Below, piece by piece: positions 1 through 5,462 of a stretch of 36,028 nucleotides of DNA. The DNA comes from a virus. The stretch spans positions 1 to 36,028 of IMG/VR virus record IMGVR_UViG_3300022752_000196. One strand, written 5' to 3'. The position numbers were made by a program, and so were the translations under genes. Position 1 is the first letter of the stretch. Each line of letters begins with the position of its first letter. The notes beneath the pieces are model-generated. The model was not told the origin of the DNA. It ran no database searches and worked only from the letters and a program-made list of their open reading frames with translations.

Positions 1-63
1 TCGAGCGGGGTGTGGGGATCTTGGGCTGCCGGATGATTTGCTCCACCCCCCCCCTTGGATTAG

Positions 64-111
64 TTACCGAGGTAAATTTTACCTATGTAAGTATTTTATT
101 TACCTAGGTAA
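64..111. promoter_or_regulatory. Cluster of three operator-like palindromes, TTACC-N2-GTAA type
   Basis: Three 12-bp elements lie close together: TTACCGAGGTAA (64-75), TTACCTATGTAA (79-90) and the perfect palindrome TTACCTAGGTAA (100-111). The last two are each followed by the same GTATTT word. Such a cluster is typical of repressor or activator binding sites. If the two window ends join, it lies about 150-200 bp upstream of the terminase small subunit and could control the structural operon. The binding protein is unknown. Positions 1-278 contain no gene that I can support. Confidence 0.45.
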
Positions 112-148
112 GTATTTGTTTTAGGTTTGTCCAGGTTCGGGGGTTTGG

Positions 149-175
149 GGTTACTGTATAAGATCAGTTTCGGGG
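149..175. repeat. Non-coding repeat, copy 1 (partner at 1372-1398)
   Basis: GGTTACTG, four variable bases, AGATCAGTTT, one variable base and GGGG occur here and again at 1372-1398 in the same order and spacing. Both copies are in intergenic sequence near a GATCACTG word and a G/C hairpin. The function is unknown. The repeat supports the view that the left-end spacers are copies of a common module. Confidence 0.5.
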
Positions 176-231
176 TTTGTCTGGTGTCTGGTTTGTGGAT
201 CACTGCAACGAGTGTCTGGGGTATGACTAAA

Positions 232-259
232 CCCCCTAAACTTTGAGAGCTTTAGGGGG
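232..259 (-). terminator. G/C hairpin downstream of the left-most operon
   Basis: CCCCCTAAA at 232-240 pairs perfectly with TTTAGGGGG at 251-259 around a 10-base loop, 20 bp beyond the stop of the last minus-strand gene. There is no clear T tract on the minus-strand side, so it is terminator-like or a 3'-end stabiliser rather than a textbook intrinsic terminator. Confidence 0.5.
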
Positions 260-278
260 CTTAGGGGGTTACTGGGGG

Positions 279-620
279 TTAGTTGATACTCTGTAACACA
301 CTCTGGGCTTCTATGGTCTCGTAATCCATCTCTTCTAGTTTGCGCTCCGCTTCTTCGAGTGAATGGGCTTCTATCTCCACAATATCGCCCGTTAGGTAAG
401 TGTAGGTCTGCAACTTGGGGCGGGTTGCCCCGAACTTGGTAATGGTGTCTCTAACGGCTTCTAGGCGTGGATAGATGTCGTTTAGTTGCCCGTTAGTCTC
501 TTCGGTAACTATTCCATCGTTAGCCCTAATTTGGGCGAATACTTGCTCTAGTTCGGTAACTATGCTCTCTTGCTCCAGCATTAGCAGTCTGGTTATTAGT
601 TTGCGGTTTGCGGTTTCCAT
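279..620 (-). CDS. Hypothetical charged, helical protein (113 aa)
   Basis: I do not recognise this protein. It is acidic and rich in Glu, Leu and Ile, with probable amphipathic helices at residues 5-35 and 80-105, so a short coiled coil or an adaptor-type small protein is possible. The start is supported by AAGGG about 6 bases upstream and by a TAATG overlap with the gene before it (620-727). It is the last gene of the left-most operon and is followed by a G/C hairpin. It sits with other accessory small genes of the kind phages use to redirect the host, but nothing in the sequence shows a function. Confidence 0.6.
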   Translation of the reverse strand: METANRKLITRLLMLEQESIVTELEQVFAQIRANDGIVTEETNGQLNDIYPRLEAVRDTITKFGATRPKLQTYTYLTGDIVEIEAHSLEEAERKLEEMDYETIEAQSVLQSIN

Positions 621-727
621 TAGTTGCCCTTCTTCTTGTCGTAACTGTTGTTTATTAGGTGTTGGTAAATTCGCCCCGTAAAGAACGCCCCAAGGGCGAT
701 TAGGGCGATTAGGTAATGAGTTGGCAT
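620..727 (-). CDS. Small single-span membrane protein (35 aa)
   Basis: This short frame starts MPTHYLIALIALG and has one hydrophobic stretch (residues 5-17), followed by a polar, basic C-terminus (DKKKGN). It is linked to both neighbours by one-base TAATG stop-start overlaps (at 727 and 620), the same coupling used throughout this operon, which supports it as a real gene despite its size. The function is unknown. A membrane-active early protein such as an exclusion or host-interference peptide is possible but not shown. Confidence 0.5.
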   Translation of the reverse strand: MPTHYLIALIALGAFFTGRIYQHLINNSYDKKKGN

Positions 728-1077
728 TAGTTAGCCCCCTTCTTTAGTTCTTCATCTAGTTGGTCGAATAGTGTCCATAAAACATACCTAGGCGAACCGT
801 TAGCAATTTCGCCCGAATAGTAATCACTTGTGGAATAGTCTCTCTGTATCTGCCAGTAGATAGTTCCATCCCACATATACGGGTCTGTATCCCCGAACCC
901 GATAATTAACTGCCATTCGCCTAATTGTGTAAATAGGTAAAGCGGATATTCAATGTGCGGGCTTAGGGTCTCGTAATGACCGATAAAGTCTCTAACCCCT
1001 TCTGGCAATTCTTGCCATTCAACCCCTTCTAGTTCTGTGCTAATACGGGTCAATATCCCGTGTCTGTAATCGTTCAT
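727..1077 (-). CDS. Hypothetical protein, first gene of the left-most operon (116 aa)
   Basis: No family was recognised. The protein is acidic and unusually rich in Tyr and Trp (for example DPYMWDG and YWQIQRDYS near residues 65-82), consistent with a small globular beta-rich fold. It has an AAAGGGA ribosome site about 7 bases before the ATG. A stem-loop leader (1097-1114) and a long non-coding spacer lie upstream, so this gene probably begins a transcript that also carries the two genes downstream. Confidence 0.6.
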   Translation of the reverse strand: MNDYRHGILTRISTELEGVEWQELPEGVRDFIGHYETLSPHIEYPLYLFTQLGEWQLIIGFGDTDPYMWDGTIYWQIQRDYSTSDYYSGEIANGSPRYVLWTLFDQLDEELKKGAN

Positions 1078-1096
1078 AACTTATCCCTTTGTTTAG

Positions 1097-1114
1097 GTGA
1101 GCGCTCTTGCTCAC
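1097..1114 (-). promoter_or_regulatory. Leader stem-loop before the 727-1077 gene
   Basis: GTGAGC (1097-1102) and GCTCAC (1109-1114) form a perfect 6-bp stem with a 6-base loop in the mRNA leader. The stem is followed by CCTAAAC and then the AAAGGGA ribosome site. The same layout with a different stem sequence occurs at 5807-5824 and 2805-2820, which suggests that the structure rather than the sequence is selected. It may protect the 5' end, control translation or be an operator. Confidence 0.5.
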
Positions 1115-1191
1115 ATAACAAGTATGCCCTAGGGCAACCCCATTAGGCAAGGTATTTGATAACAATTGTTGGGCGTGTCTGTAACCTATTT

Positions 1192-1230
1192 ACCCCCCTA
1201 ATTTCGGGAGCTTTAGGGCTTTAGGGGGTA
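1192..1230. terminator. C/G-run hairpin in the spacer between operons
   Basis: A CCCCCCTAA arm near 1193-1201 pairs with TTAGGGGGTA at 1221-1230, with one bulged C. This is the second of two G/C hairpins in the 1078-1554 spacer, a stretch without any supportable gene. No T tract follows on the minus strand. It closely resembles the hairpins at 232-259 and 5905-5932. Confidence 0.35.
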
Positions 1231-1268
1231 TTTTGGGCAGTTTTGGGGGTTTGGATGTCTCTCTTTAT

Positions 1269-1293
1269 CGTGTCTAGGGTGTTCGGTGTGGTA
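1269..1293. repeat. 25-bp intergenic repeat, copy 1 (partner at 2901-2925)
   Basis: A 25-bp word beginning CGTGTCTA and ending GTGTGGTA occurs here and at 2901-2925 with one mismatch. Both copies sit in the spacer upstream of a minus-strand operon (about 190 and 115 bp before the first ATG). That placement suits a promoter element or an activator site, but no clear -35/-10 pair coincides with it. Confidence 0.6.
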
Positions 1294-1311
1294 TGACTTG
1301 GATACGACAAA

Positions 1312-1342
1312 CCCCCCGAACTGTCCTAAAGGTTTCGGGGGG
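1312..1342 (-). terminator. G/C hairpin downstream of the 1555-2785 operon
   Basis: CCCCCCGAA (1312-1320) pairs perfectly with TTCGGGGGG (1334-1342) around a 13-base loop. In the direction of transcription it follows the 11-bp array and two GATCACTG words that come after the stop codon at 1555. A short T/C-rich stretch rather than a strong T tract follows. It is probably the transcript end of the 2785-1555 operon. Confidence 0.45.
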
Positions 1343-1371
1343 CTAATCTGGATCACTGGGGGGCTAAACTT

Positions 1372-1398
1372 GGTTACTGCACGAGATCAGTTTAGGGG
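1372..1398. repeat. Non-coding repeat, copy 2 (partner at 149-175)
   Basis: GGTTACTG-N4-AGATCAGTTT-N-GGGG, the same order and spacing as at 149-175. A very G-rich tract follows (1395-1436). No function is known. Confidence 0.5.
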
Positions 1399-1454
1399 CG
1401 GGGGTGTCCGGTGAGTTCGGGGGGGGATCACTGGGGCAGCAATACCCCCCTTAA

Positions 1455-1550
1455 ACCAAAAACTGACCAAATTCTAACCAAATACTGACCAGAATATGAC
1501 CAGAATATGACCAGAATTTGACCAGAATTTGACCAAATCTAAACCAGATT
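1455..1550. repeat. Phased 11-bp repeat array, nine copies
   Basis: The trinucleotide ACC recurs at 1455, 1466, 1477, 1488, 1499, 1510, 1521, 1532 and 1543, exactly 11 bp apart nine times, within a unit of about TGACCAGAATT. The array starts 5 bp after the stop codon of the 1555-1779 gene. On the minus-strand transcript it reads as GGT every 11 nt. A/T runs phased close to the helical turn should make the DNA curved. A second array with the same period lies at 3048-3135. It could be a multimer-binding site, a curved regulatory region or an RNA-binding-protein array; none of these is proven. Confidence 0.75.
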
Positions 1551-1554
1551 AGAG

Positions 1555-1779
1555 CTAATCGGGGACTGTAAAGGTTGCTCTAATTTGCGCTTCTGTCCAA
1601 ATTTGACTAACCGAAACTGGGAAACTGCAACCCTTCGGGGTATATACGCTAACCGCTTCCCAGTCTCCCCGATTACTAAACGGGGCTTGAATTTGTCTAA
1701 CCAACCGAATTGTTTTAGGGTAATCTGTCCAGGTTGCTAGCCCTTCCGGTTTGCCTACAAATATTTGATTAGGCTTCAT
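1555..1779 (-). CDS. Hypothetical protein (74 aa)
   Basis: An unrecognised small protein with an even spread of polar and aromatic residues, probably a compact beta-rich domain. Its ATG overlaps the stop of the upstream 1779-2171 gene (TAATG), so the two are translationally coupled. It is the last gene of a four-gene operon running 2785 to 1555. Its stop is followed after 5 bp by the nine-copy 11-bp array. No membrane segment or metal site was seen. Confidence 0.55.
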   Translation of the reverse strand: MKPNQIFVGKPEGLATWTDYPKTIRLVRQIQAPFSNRGDWEAVSVYTPKGCSFPVSVSQIWTEAQIRATFTVPD

Positions 1780-2171
1780 TAGTTCGCCAAACTGTAACGC
1801 TCGATAGAGTAACCTTGGTTTTCGAAACCTTCGGCTATAAACCCGTAATTACTTAGGGCGTGTCCTAACTGATATGCAACTTGGAAGCTCCGCTCGAAGC
1901 CGCCCCCGTTACCCTTTAAATACCCTTCGGGGTTGCGCTTACCGAAACCTAGAAGCTCCAAATAGTAGTTAAGATACAAATTATCTACTAAACCAGACTG
2001 ATCAACATACCATAACCGGACTGAGTAAGTCCAGGCGGTGTTAGTTTTGTTTGTTTTGTGGATCACTGTCTCCAGTTTTCCGCCCTTGGTGTGGTATGTC
2101 TCGAATATATGTTTTGCGGCTTCAATTTTGTCCGCTTCAGTTGCGGTGTTGTTATAGGTTACAGTAACCAT
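1779..2171 (-). CDS. Hypothetical protein (130 aa)
   Basis: No known family recognised. The N-terminal half has alternating hydrophobic residues and a Lys/Thr-rich turn (residues 30-48). The C-terminal half is rich in Tyr, Gly and Asn. It is coupled by TAATG-type overlaps to both neighbours (2171 and 1779). One GATCACTG word (2061-2068) lies inside the gene, where it is read as Val-Ile-His. It is probably an accessory protein made with the rest of the small-gene operon. Confidence 0.55.
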   Translation of the reverse strand: MVTVTYNNTATEADKIEAAKHIFETYHTKGGKLETVIHKTNKTNTAWTYSVRLWYVDQSGLVDNLYLNYYLELLGFGKRNPEGYLKGNGGGFERSFQVAYQLGHALSNYGFIAEGFENQGYSIERYSLAN

Positions 2172-2386
2172 CAGTTTTGACCCTTCATTAGTTGTTTGTA
2201 GGTTTTGCGAGCTTCAGTTAAAGAACTAAAGGTGTGCCATTCGGCATTAGAGCGTTGCAAGTGATAGCATCCATCTTGATAAAGCTTCCATCCATTGCCC
2301 AGAATTTGGACATATCCGCAAGCTAAAGAATAGGCGGTTAAACTGCCGTCTCTATTGTAGAACTTAGGTTCTTTATATGTTGCCAT
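2171..2386 (-). CDS. Hypothetical protein (71 aa)
   Basis: A small protein with many Tyr and Trp residues and a basic C-terminus (TYKQLMKGQN). The start ATG is preceded by AAGGGTAATCAACTA, which gives a usable ribosome site. It ends in a one-base overlap with the next start (2171). It is the second gene of the 2785-1555 operon. The pattern of aromatic residues resembles small phage proteins that interact with host factors, but no specific family can be named. Confidence 0.55.
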   Translation of the reverse strand: MATYKEPKFYNRDGSLTAYSLACGYVQILGNGWKLYQDGCYHLQRSNAEWHTFSSLTEARKTYKQLMKGQN

Positions 2387-2404
2387 TAGTTGATTACCCT
2401 TCTA

Positions 2405-2785
2405 TTAGTTTTCGCCTAGATAAAGCTTAATAATATGTTGCGGAAATTCATTAGCGGGGTCTGTAATGTAATCAACCCCGTAACTAGACAGATACCCTTC
2501 TAGATAAATGTCGCAAGTTTCACAAGTTGGGGGAGTGTCTAAACCTTCCAGAGTAAAGGGTTCAAAACTAATCGGTTCGAACTCTTCCCCTTCTGGTCTA
2601 GGCTGCACAGTTTTAGTGTATGCCGGAGCTATTTCAATTTGCCTAAGCGGGTCTCTAGCCCAAACTAGGCGGTTAGCTTCCGCAAACTCATTAGCGCAAG
2701 GTCTGCACATAAAATGCCAAACCTCGAATTGATCCTTAGACATATAGAGAGTGTCAAGATATGTCTGCTCTTCTTTAGTTTCCAT
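2405..2785 (-). CDS. Probable zinc-binding hypothetical protein (126 aa)
   Basis: Two CxxC pairs, CRPC near residue 27 and CETC near residue 88, could together hold one zinc ion, with a long acidic loop between them. The fold is not recognised. The C-terminus is acidic (KLYLGEN). It is the first gene of the operon running 2785 to 1555, with AAGGG before the ATG and the 16-bp palindrome at 2805-2820 in its leader. A small zinc-stabilised accessory protein is the most that can be said. Confidence 0.6.
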   Translation of the reverse strand: METKEEQTYLDTLYMSKDQFEVWHFMCRPCANEFAEANRLVWARDPLRQIEIAPAYTKTVQPRPEGEEFEPISFEPFTLEGLDTPPTCETCDIYLEGYLSSYGVDYITDPANEFPQHIIKLYLGEN

Positions 2786-2804
2786 AATTTACCCTTCATT
2801 AGTT

Positions 2805-2820
2805 TTAGGCAATTGCCTAA
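2805..2820 (-). promoter_or_regulatory. Perfect 16-bp palindrome in the leader of the 2785 operon
   Basis: TTAGGCAATTGCCTAA is fully symmetric and lies 20-35 bp upstream of the ATG at 2785, just before AAC and an AAGGG ribosome site. As DNA it looks like a dimeric repressor operator. As RNA it could fold into the same pre-SD stem-loop seen at 1097-1114 and 5807-5824. A TATAAA-like box (minus strand, about 2829-2834) just upstream makes an operator overlapping a promoter plausible. Confidence 0.5.
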
Positions 2821-2900
2821 CTAATAATTTATAGGTTTCAACCTGGAAATTGGTGAATTAGCTCGAATTTGTTTGTAACAAGTTTGTTATCTCATTTTGG

Positions 2901-2925
2901 CGTGTCTAAGGTGTTCGGTGTGGTA
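2901..2925. repeat. 25-bp intergenic repeat, copy 2 (partner at 1269-1293)
   Basis: Same 25-bp word as at 1269-1293 with one base different, about 115 bp upstream of the first gene of the 2785 operon. The surrounding spacer (2786-3139) holds no supportable gene. An open minus frame across it is produced only by the repeat array. Confidence 0.6.
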
Positions 2926-3047
2926 AGTTTTCGAGCTATTGGGCGAAACCTGGAAATGAGCTAGCCCAGTGATCTAAGCCGGAGCTGCCCTAAAGTGTTC
3001 TGGGGGTGATCTTCTGGCGTTGGGTAACCAGATCTTGCAGAGATCGA

Positions 3048-3135
3048 ACCAGATTTCAACCAGATTTAAACCAAAAACTGACCAAAATTTGACCAGATTT
3101 AGACCAAATTTTGACCAGATTTTGACCAGATTTAG
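3048..3135. repeat. Phased 11-bp repeat array, eight copies
   Basis: ACC occurs at 3048, 3059, 3070, 3081, 3092, 3103, 3114 and 3125, exactly 11 bp apart, in a unit of about TTGACCAGATT. As at 1455-1550, the array starts just after the stop codon of a minus-strand gene (3140) and has the same orientation. A GATCACTG word (3138-3145) overlaps that stop. The unit sequences differ enough that recent tandem duplication alone does not explain the constant period, which points to selected phasing. Confidence 0.75.
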
Positions 3136-3139
3136 CGGA

Positions 3140-3352
3140 TCACTGGTGCGGATAGTGTCCGGCAAGTGTGAAATTATCACAGTCCCATTCACTCATACCC
3201 GCTCTACGAACCGAAACTTGACCAGATTTAATGTCTAACCGAATTATTGCTAAAGCTTCTGCAATAGTGTCCGCCCAGACATAATCCCAAACGCCAGAGT
3301 TAGGGCCGAAACCGAAACCAGATACTCCGGTTGTGTATGCGTAAAAGTTCAT
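3140..3352 (-). CDS. Hypothetical protein (70 aa)
   Basis: Glycine- and aromatic-rich N-terminus (residues 5-30), then a helix-like segment and a polar C-terminus. No family recognised. The ATG has AAGGGAAATCACTA upstream and overlaps the stop of the previous gene (3352, TAATG). It is the last gene of the long 5787-3140 group of small genes. It is followed directly by the eight-copy 11-bp array, so its 3' end lies in the repeated spacer module. Confidence 0.5.
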   Translation of the reverse strand: MNFYAYTTGVSGFGFGPNSGVWDYVWADTIAEALAIIRLDIKSGQVSVRRAGMSEWDCDNFTLAGHYPHQ

Positions 3353-3519
3353 TAGTGATTTCCCTTCATTCCATCATTAGTGTTATCGAACATTAAAACA
3401 AACCCAAAAGTAACCATAACCAAGATCGAAAACAGAGACCATTTCAAAAGCTCTTGACCGAAGCTATTAGTTTTTGGTTGTGCAACCCAAGGGGGCAGCA
3501 AATCTTCACTCTCCATCAT
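3352..3519 (-). CDS. Small single-span membrane protein (55 aa)
   Basis: This frame has a polar N-terminus (MMESEDLLPPW), one clear transmembrane segment at about residues 28-44 and a short polar tail. It fills the gap between the 3506-3757 gene, which it overlaps by 14 bp, and the 3140-3352 gene, to which it is joined by a TAATG overlap. The arrangement supports a real gene. The likely topology is N-in or N-out single pass. The function is unknown. Confidence 0.5.
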   Translation of the reverse strand: MMESEDLLPPWVAQPKTNSFGQELLKWSLFSILVMVTFGFVLMFDNTNDGMKGNH

Positions 3520-3757
3520 TATCCTTAATTAGTTTTTCGAGATCACTGCCCAAATCGTAACCAGTTTGGGTGAAATCTAAATGACCATCAACAGTCTGCT
3601 GCCCTTGATTAACAAACTCTTCCCAAACCTTATCTACATCTTCCCTTTTAAATTCATTAGTTTCGACAAAATAGTTTTTATCCCAATAGCTCACGATAAT
3701 TTCATCATCAAGCAAATTATCTTTTAGTAAATCTTCGATCAGTTTTCTTATTTTCAT
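3506..3757 (-). CDS. Hypothetical acidic protein (83 aa)
   Basis: Strongly acidic, with an amphipathic first helix (MKIRKLIEDLLKDN) and a second acidic helix at the C-terminus (EKLIKDNDGE). Residues 1-15 resemble the start of many phage proteins with a short dimerising helix, but no named family is evident. AAGGGAAA directly precedes the ATG. One GATCACTG word lies near its 3' end. It is part of the 5787-3140 small-gene operon. Confidence 0.55.
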   Translation of the reverse strand: MKIRKLIEDLLKDNLLDDEIIVSYWDKNYFVETNEFKREDVDKVWEEFVNQGQQTVDGHLDFTQTGYDLGSDLEKLIKDNDGE

Positions 3758-3769
3758 TTTCCCTTTTCC

Positions 3770-3976
3770 TTATCTTTTGTGTGTTGAATTGACTGGCATA
3801 GCTTTATAAAAGAAATCTTCGCTAACATCATCCCAGAGCAGAGACGCTCCAGTTTTAGTCCTATGCTCTGCCCAGGCTTTAGCCATTTGATTTATAAGCT
3901 CTTGCTCTGTGTCTGCAACAACATAGAAATCAAAGTGAGTTGTTGATAGATGTCCAACAAAAACAGTTTCGATCAT
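3770..3976 (-). CDS. Hypothetical protein (68 aa)
   Basis: A small mixed alpha/beta candidate: a beta-like N-terminus (IETVFVGHL), then a helix with a Glu-Gln-Glu-Leu pattern at residues 25-38, and a basic end. AAGGGAA lies 0-1 bases from the ATG, an unusually tight spacing seen in this gene and its neighbours. No motif allows a functional call. Confidence 0.5.
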   Translation of the reverse strand: MIETVFVGHLSTTHFDFYVVADTEQELINQMAKAWAEHRTKTGASLLWDDVSEDFFYKAMPVNSTHKR

Positions 3977-3998
3977 TTCCCTTTTTCCTTTACTTGTT

Positions 3999-4166
3999 TT
4001 ACTTAGCGTTGCCGTAAGTAGTTTTAATGTATTTCACCATCTCGTTATAGTGTTTTTGAACCATCCGCATAAACTCTTCATCGCAAAATAGTTCGGGCCA
4101 TTCATCACCCATACCGGCTTGCTCTCCAAGATTAGCAATATGTCTATCCATTACTACTGGTTTCAT
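3999..4166 (-). CDS. Hypothetical protein (55 aa)
   Basis: This short frame (MKPVVMDRHI...) is preceded by AAGGGAAA, the same ribosome site as its neighbours, and fills the gap between two larger genes. Central acidic segment (GDEWPELFCDEEF) and a basic C-terminal helix ending TYGNAK. Probably one small helical domain. The family is unknown. Confidence rests on the ribosome site, the tight packing and normal codon use. Confidence 0.5.
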   Translation of the reverse strand: MKPVVMDRHIANLGEQAGMGDEWPELFCDEEFMRMVQKHYNEMVKYIKTTYGNAK

Positions 4167-4185
4167 TTTCCCTTTTTCCTTTTCT

Positions 4186-4566
4186 CTAATTGTAGATTTT
4201 ATCTAAATCTAGTTTTTGTAAAGCTTCGGCAGCAAGATCACTGACATCAGTCCAGTCAGTATCTACTGCGTGAATAGCCATCCAAAACTTATGGGCAAAC
4301 CTAACTTTAGGAACATCATTCTCTTCTGTGTAATCACCCAGAATAAAAACTCTATCTCCAACCCAACGCCCAATAAATTCTCGATCATTATTCAACGAGA
4401 AATCACCGAAGCCACGCCCAGGGCTTGCAGTAGTCAGCAAATACTGGATGAACGGCAAATCGCCAAGAAATCCGCAATGCTCCATCTGCTTCATACCCAT
4501 ACCTAACATTCGGGGATTTACAAATTCTTTACGCTCACTATTTATGAGCAAATGATACTGACCCAT
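4186..4566 (-). CDS. Conserved actinobacterial/actinophage protein, MGxYH...GRWxGDR type (126 aa)
   Basis: The start MGQYHLLIN, the EFVNPRMLG segment, the Gly-rich loop near residue 50 and the core IGRWVGDRVFILGDYTEE (about 64-81) match a family I recall from Streptomyces and other actinobacteria, usually annotated as hypothetical. Members share a short N-terminal sheet, a Gly-Arg-Gly loop and the GRW-GDR-GDY block. The biochemical role is not known to me. It is the largest protein of this small-gene cluster and the best evidence here that these genes belong to an actinobacterial gene pool. AAGGGAAA precedes the ATG. Confidence 0.65.
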   Translation of the reverse strand: MGQYHLLINSERKEFVNPRMLGMGMKQMEHCGFLGDLPFIQYLLTTASPGRGFGDFSLNNDREFIGRWVGDRVFILGDYTEENDVPKVRFAHKFWMAIHAVDTDWTDVSDLAAEALQKLDLDKIYN

Positions 4567-4584
4567 TTTCCCTTTTCCTTTTCT

Positions 4585-4722
4585 TTAGTTAATGTAGTTT
4601 TCTAAACAATAGCTGCAAATTTGACCGAAGCTCTCGCCCGTAAATTTATTTCCAAATAGATAAGGTTTCAAATCTCCCTTATCCATATCATCACTACCAC
4701 AAAAATTACAAGCGTTACCCAT
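4585..4722 (-). CDS. Small zinc-ribbon protein (45 aa)
   Basis: The sequence has CNFC at residues 5-8 and CSYC at about 36-39, a two-knuckle spacing typical of zinc ribbons. The protein begins MGNACNFCG and ends CLENYIN. Its start overlaps the stop of the upstream 4722-4901 gene (TAATG). Such mini zinc ribbons in phages bind nucleic acids or host RNA polymerase, but the target cannot be read from the sequence. Confidence 0.55.
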   Translation of the reverse strand: MGNACNFCGSDDMDKGDLKPYLFGNKFTGESFGQICSYCLENYIN

Positions 4723-4901
4723 TAGACAAGTCTCCCCATAGCTTCGACAGTGATCTCGTGAGACAAATCATCTACATCCAGACCAGAACACTCCAAAATT
4801 CTTTCTTTGGCGTATTTTTTGGCTAGGCGAACATTTAGGGCATAAACGCCAGTAGTGATCGAAAATAGCTCGAAGCTAAAAGTTACAGAATAATCAAACA
4901 T
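4722..4901 (-). CDS. Hypothetical protein (59 aa)
   Basis: A beta-rich start (MFDYSVTFSFELFS) is followed by a basic helix (RLAKKYAKERILE) and an acidic segment. It lies directly between 4906-5166 and 4585-4722 with TAATG coupling downstream. A CAGTGATC word lies at its C-terminal end, read as Glu-Ile-Thr-Val. The family is unknown. The alpha/beta pattern with a basic helix leaves a nucleic-acid-related role open. Confidence 0.5.
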   Translation of the reverse strand: MFDYSVTFSFELFSITTGVYALNVRLAKKYAKERILECSGLDVDDLSHEITVEAMGRLV

Positions 4902-4905
4902 TTAT

Positions 4906-5166
4906 TTAGTTCCCTTCATCTAAGTTAATGTTGCAACCGGAGCAAAAATGTTCTGTCTCGCAGTTGTCTAAAGAGTGTTCGTTGAAGAAATCTTCTTGGG
5001 CAGTGATCCCCGAAGCTTCATCTTTATAATTCTTGTCATACATAGGCATAACAGAGATCGAGTTTTTGTTGTAAAGCTCCATAAGAAACTTGAAGCTGCA
5101 ATTAGCGCAAGAGATAAAAGTTTCATCCCCGTTATAGATTTCCCAGAGTTTAGTTGCCAATTTCAT
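4906..5166 (-). CDS. Probable zinc-binding protein (86 aa)
   Basis: CANC at residues 20-23 and a second group Cys-x4-His-x-Cys-x2-Cys at about 69-78 give enough ligands for one or two zinc ions. Between them is a 45-residue loop. A helix precedes the first knuckle. AAGGGAACTAACTAA is upstream of the ATG. It belongs to the same operon as the 45-aa zinc ribbon downstream. The function is not known. Confidence 0.55.
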   Translation of the reverse strand: MKLATKLWEIYNGDETFISCANCSFKFLMELYNKNSISVMPMYDKNYKDEASGITAQEDFFNEHSLDNCETEHFCSGCNINLDEGN

Positions 5167-5313
5167 TTAGTTAGTTCCCTTCACATAATCTCTAAATAGT
5201 TCTGTTGCTTCTTTTTTTGTGTAGCCGTAATACACTCTCGAATAAAAACGATTTCCGGCAAGTGTTGTTAGAACCCAAGCTCCTTGGTAATTTCTCTCGT
5301 AACTAATACTCAT
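5167..5313 (-). CDS. Hypothetical protein (48 aa)
   Basis: A short frame starting MSISYERNYQG, with a Tyr-rich centre and a basic helix near the end. Its stop overlaps the ATG-containing leader of the next gene (TAAATG), and its start overlaps the upstream stop as ATGA (5310-5313). Both couplings argue that it is translated. Pattern and size fit a small beta-hairpin plus helix domain. The function is unknown. Confidence 0.5.
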   Translation of the reverse strand: MSISYERNYQGAWVLTTLAGNRFYSRVYYGYTKKEATELFRDYVKGTN

Positions 5314-5462
5314 TCACCCTTTTCCTTATCTTCCGGTGTTGCAAAACAATTATTTTCAATGAATTCGGTTAGCAGATTAAACCCGTAACTGTTGTTAGCT
5401 CGATCTGTGTCTGCCAATAGGTTATAGATGTTTAGTAATTCCCAGGTTTGCTCCTTAGTCAT
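5310..5462 (-). CDS. Hypothetical protein (50 aa)
   Basis: A short acidic, mostly helical protein (MTKEQTWELLNIYNLLADTD...). It overlaps the downstream gene by four bases (ATGA) and its start overlaps the stop of the 5462-5662 gene (TAATG). Two helices separated by an Asn/Gly turn can be imagined. No motif gives a role. Confidence 0.5.
   Translation of the reverse strand: MTKEQTWELLNIYNLLADTDRANNSYGFNLLTEFIENNCFATPEDKEKGE

Noticed and set aside
2974-3192. Open minus frame (72 codons) across the 11-bp array
   Set aside because: The repeated Leu-Val-Lys/Phe-Gly-Leu peptide arises from the 11-bp repeats, whose 33-base super-period keeps the frame open. It has no ribosome site and overlaps the better supported 3140-3352 gene.
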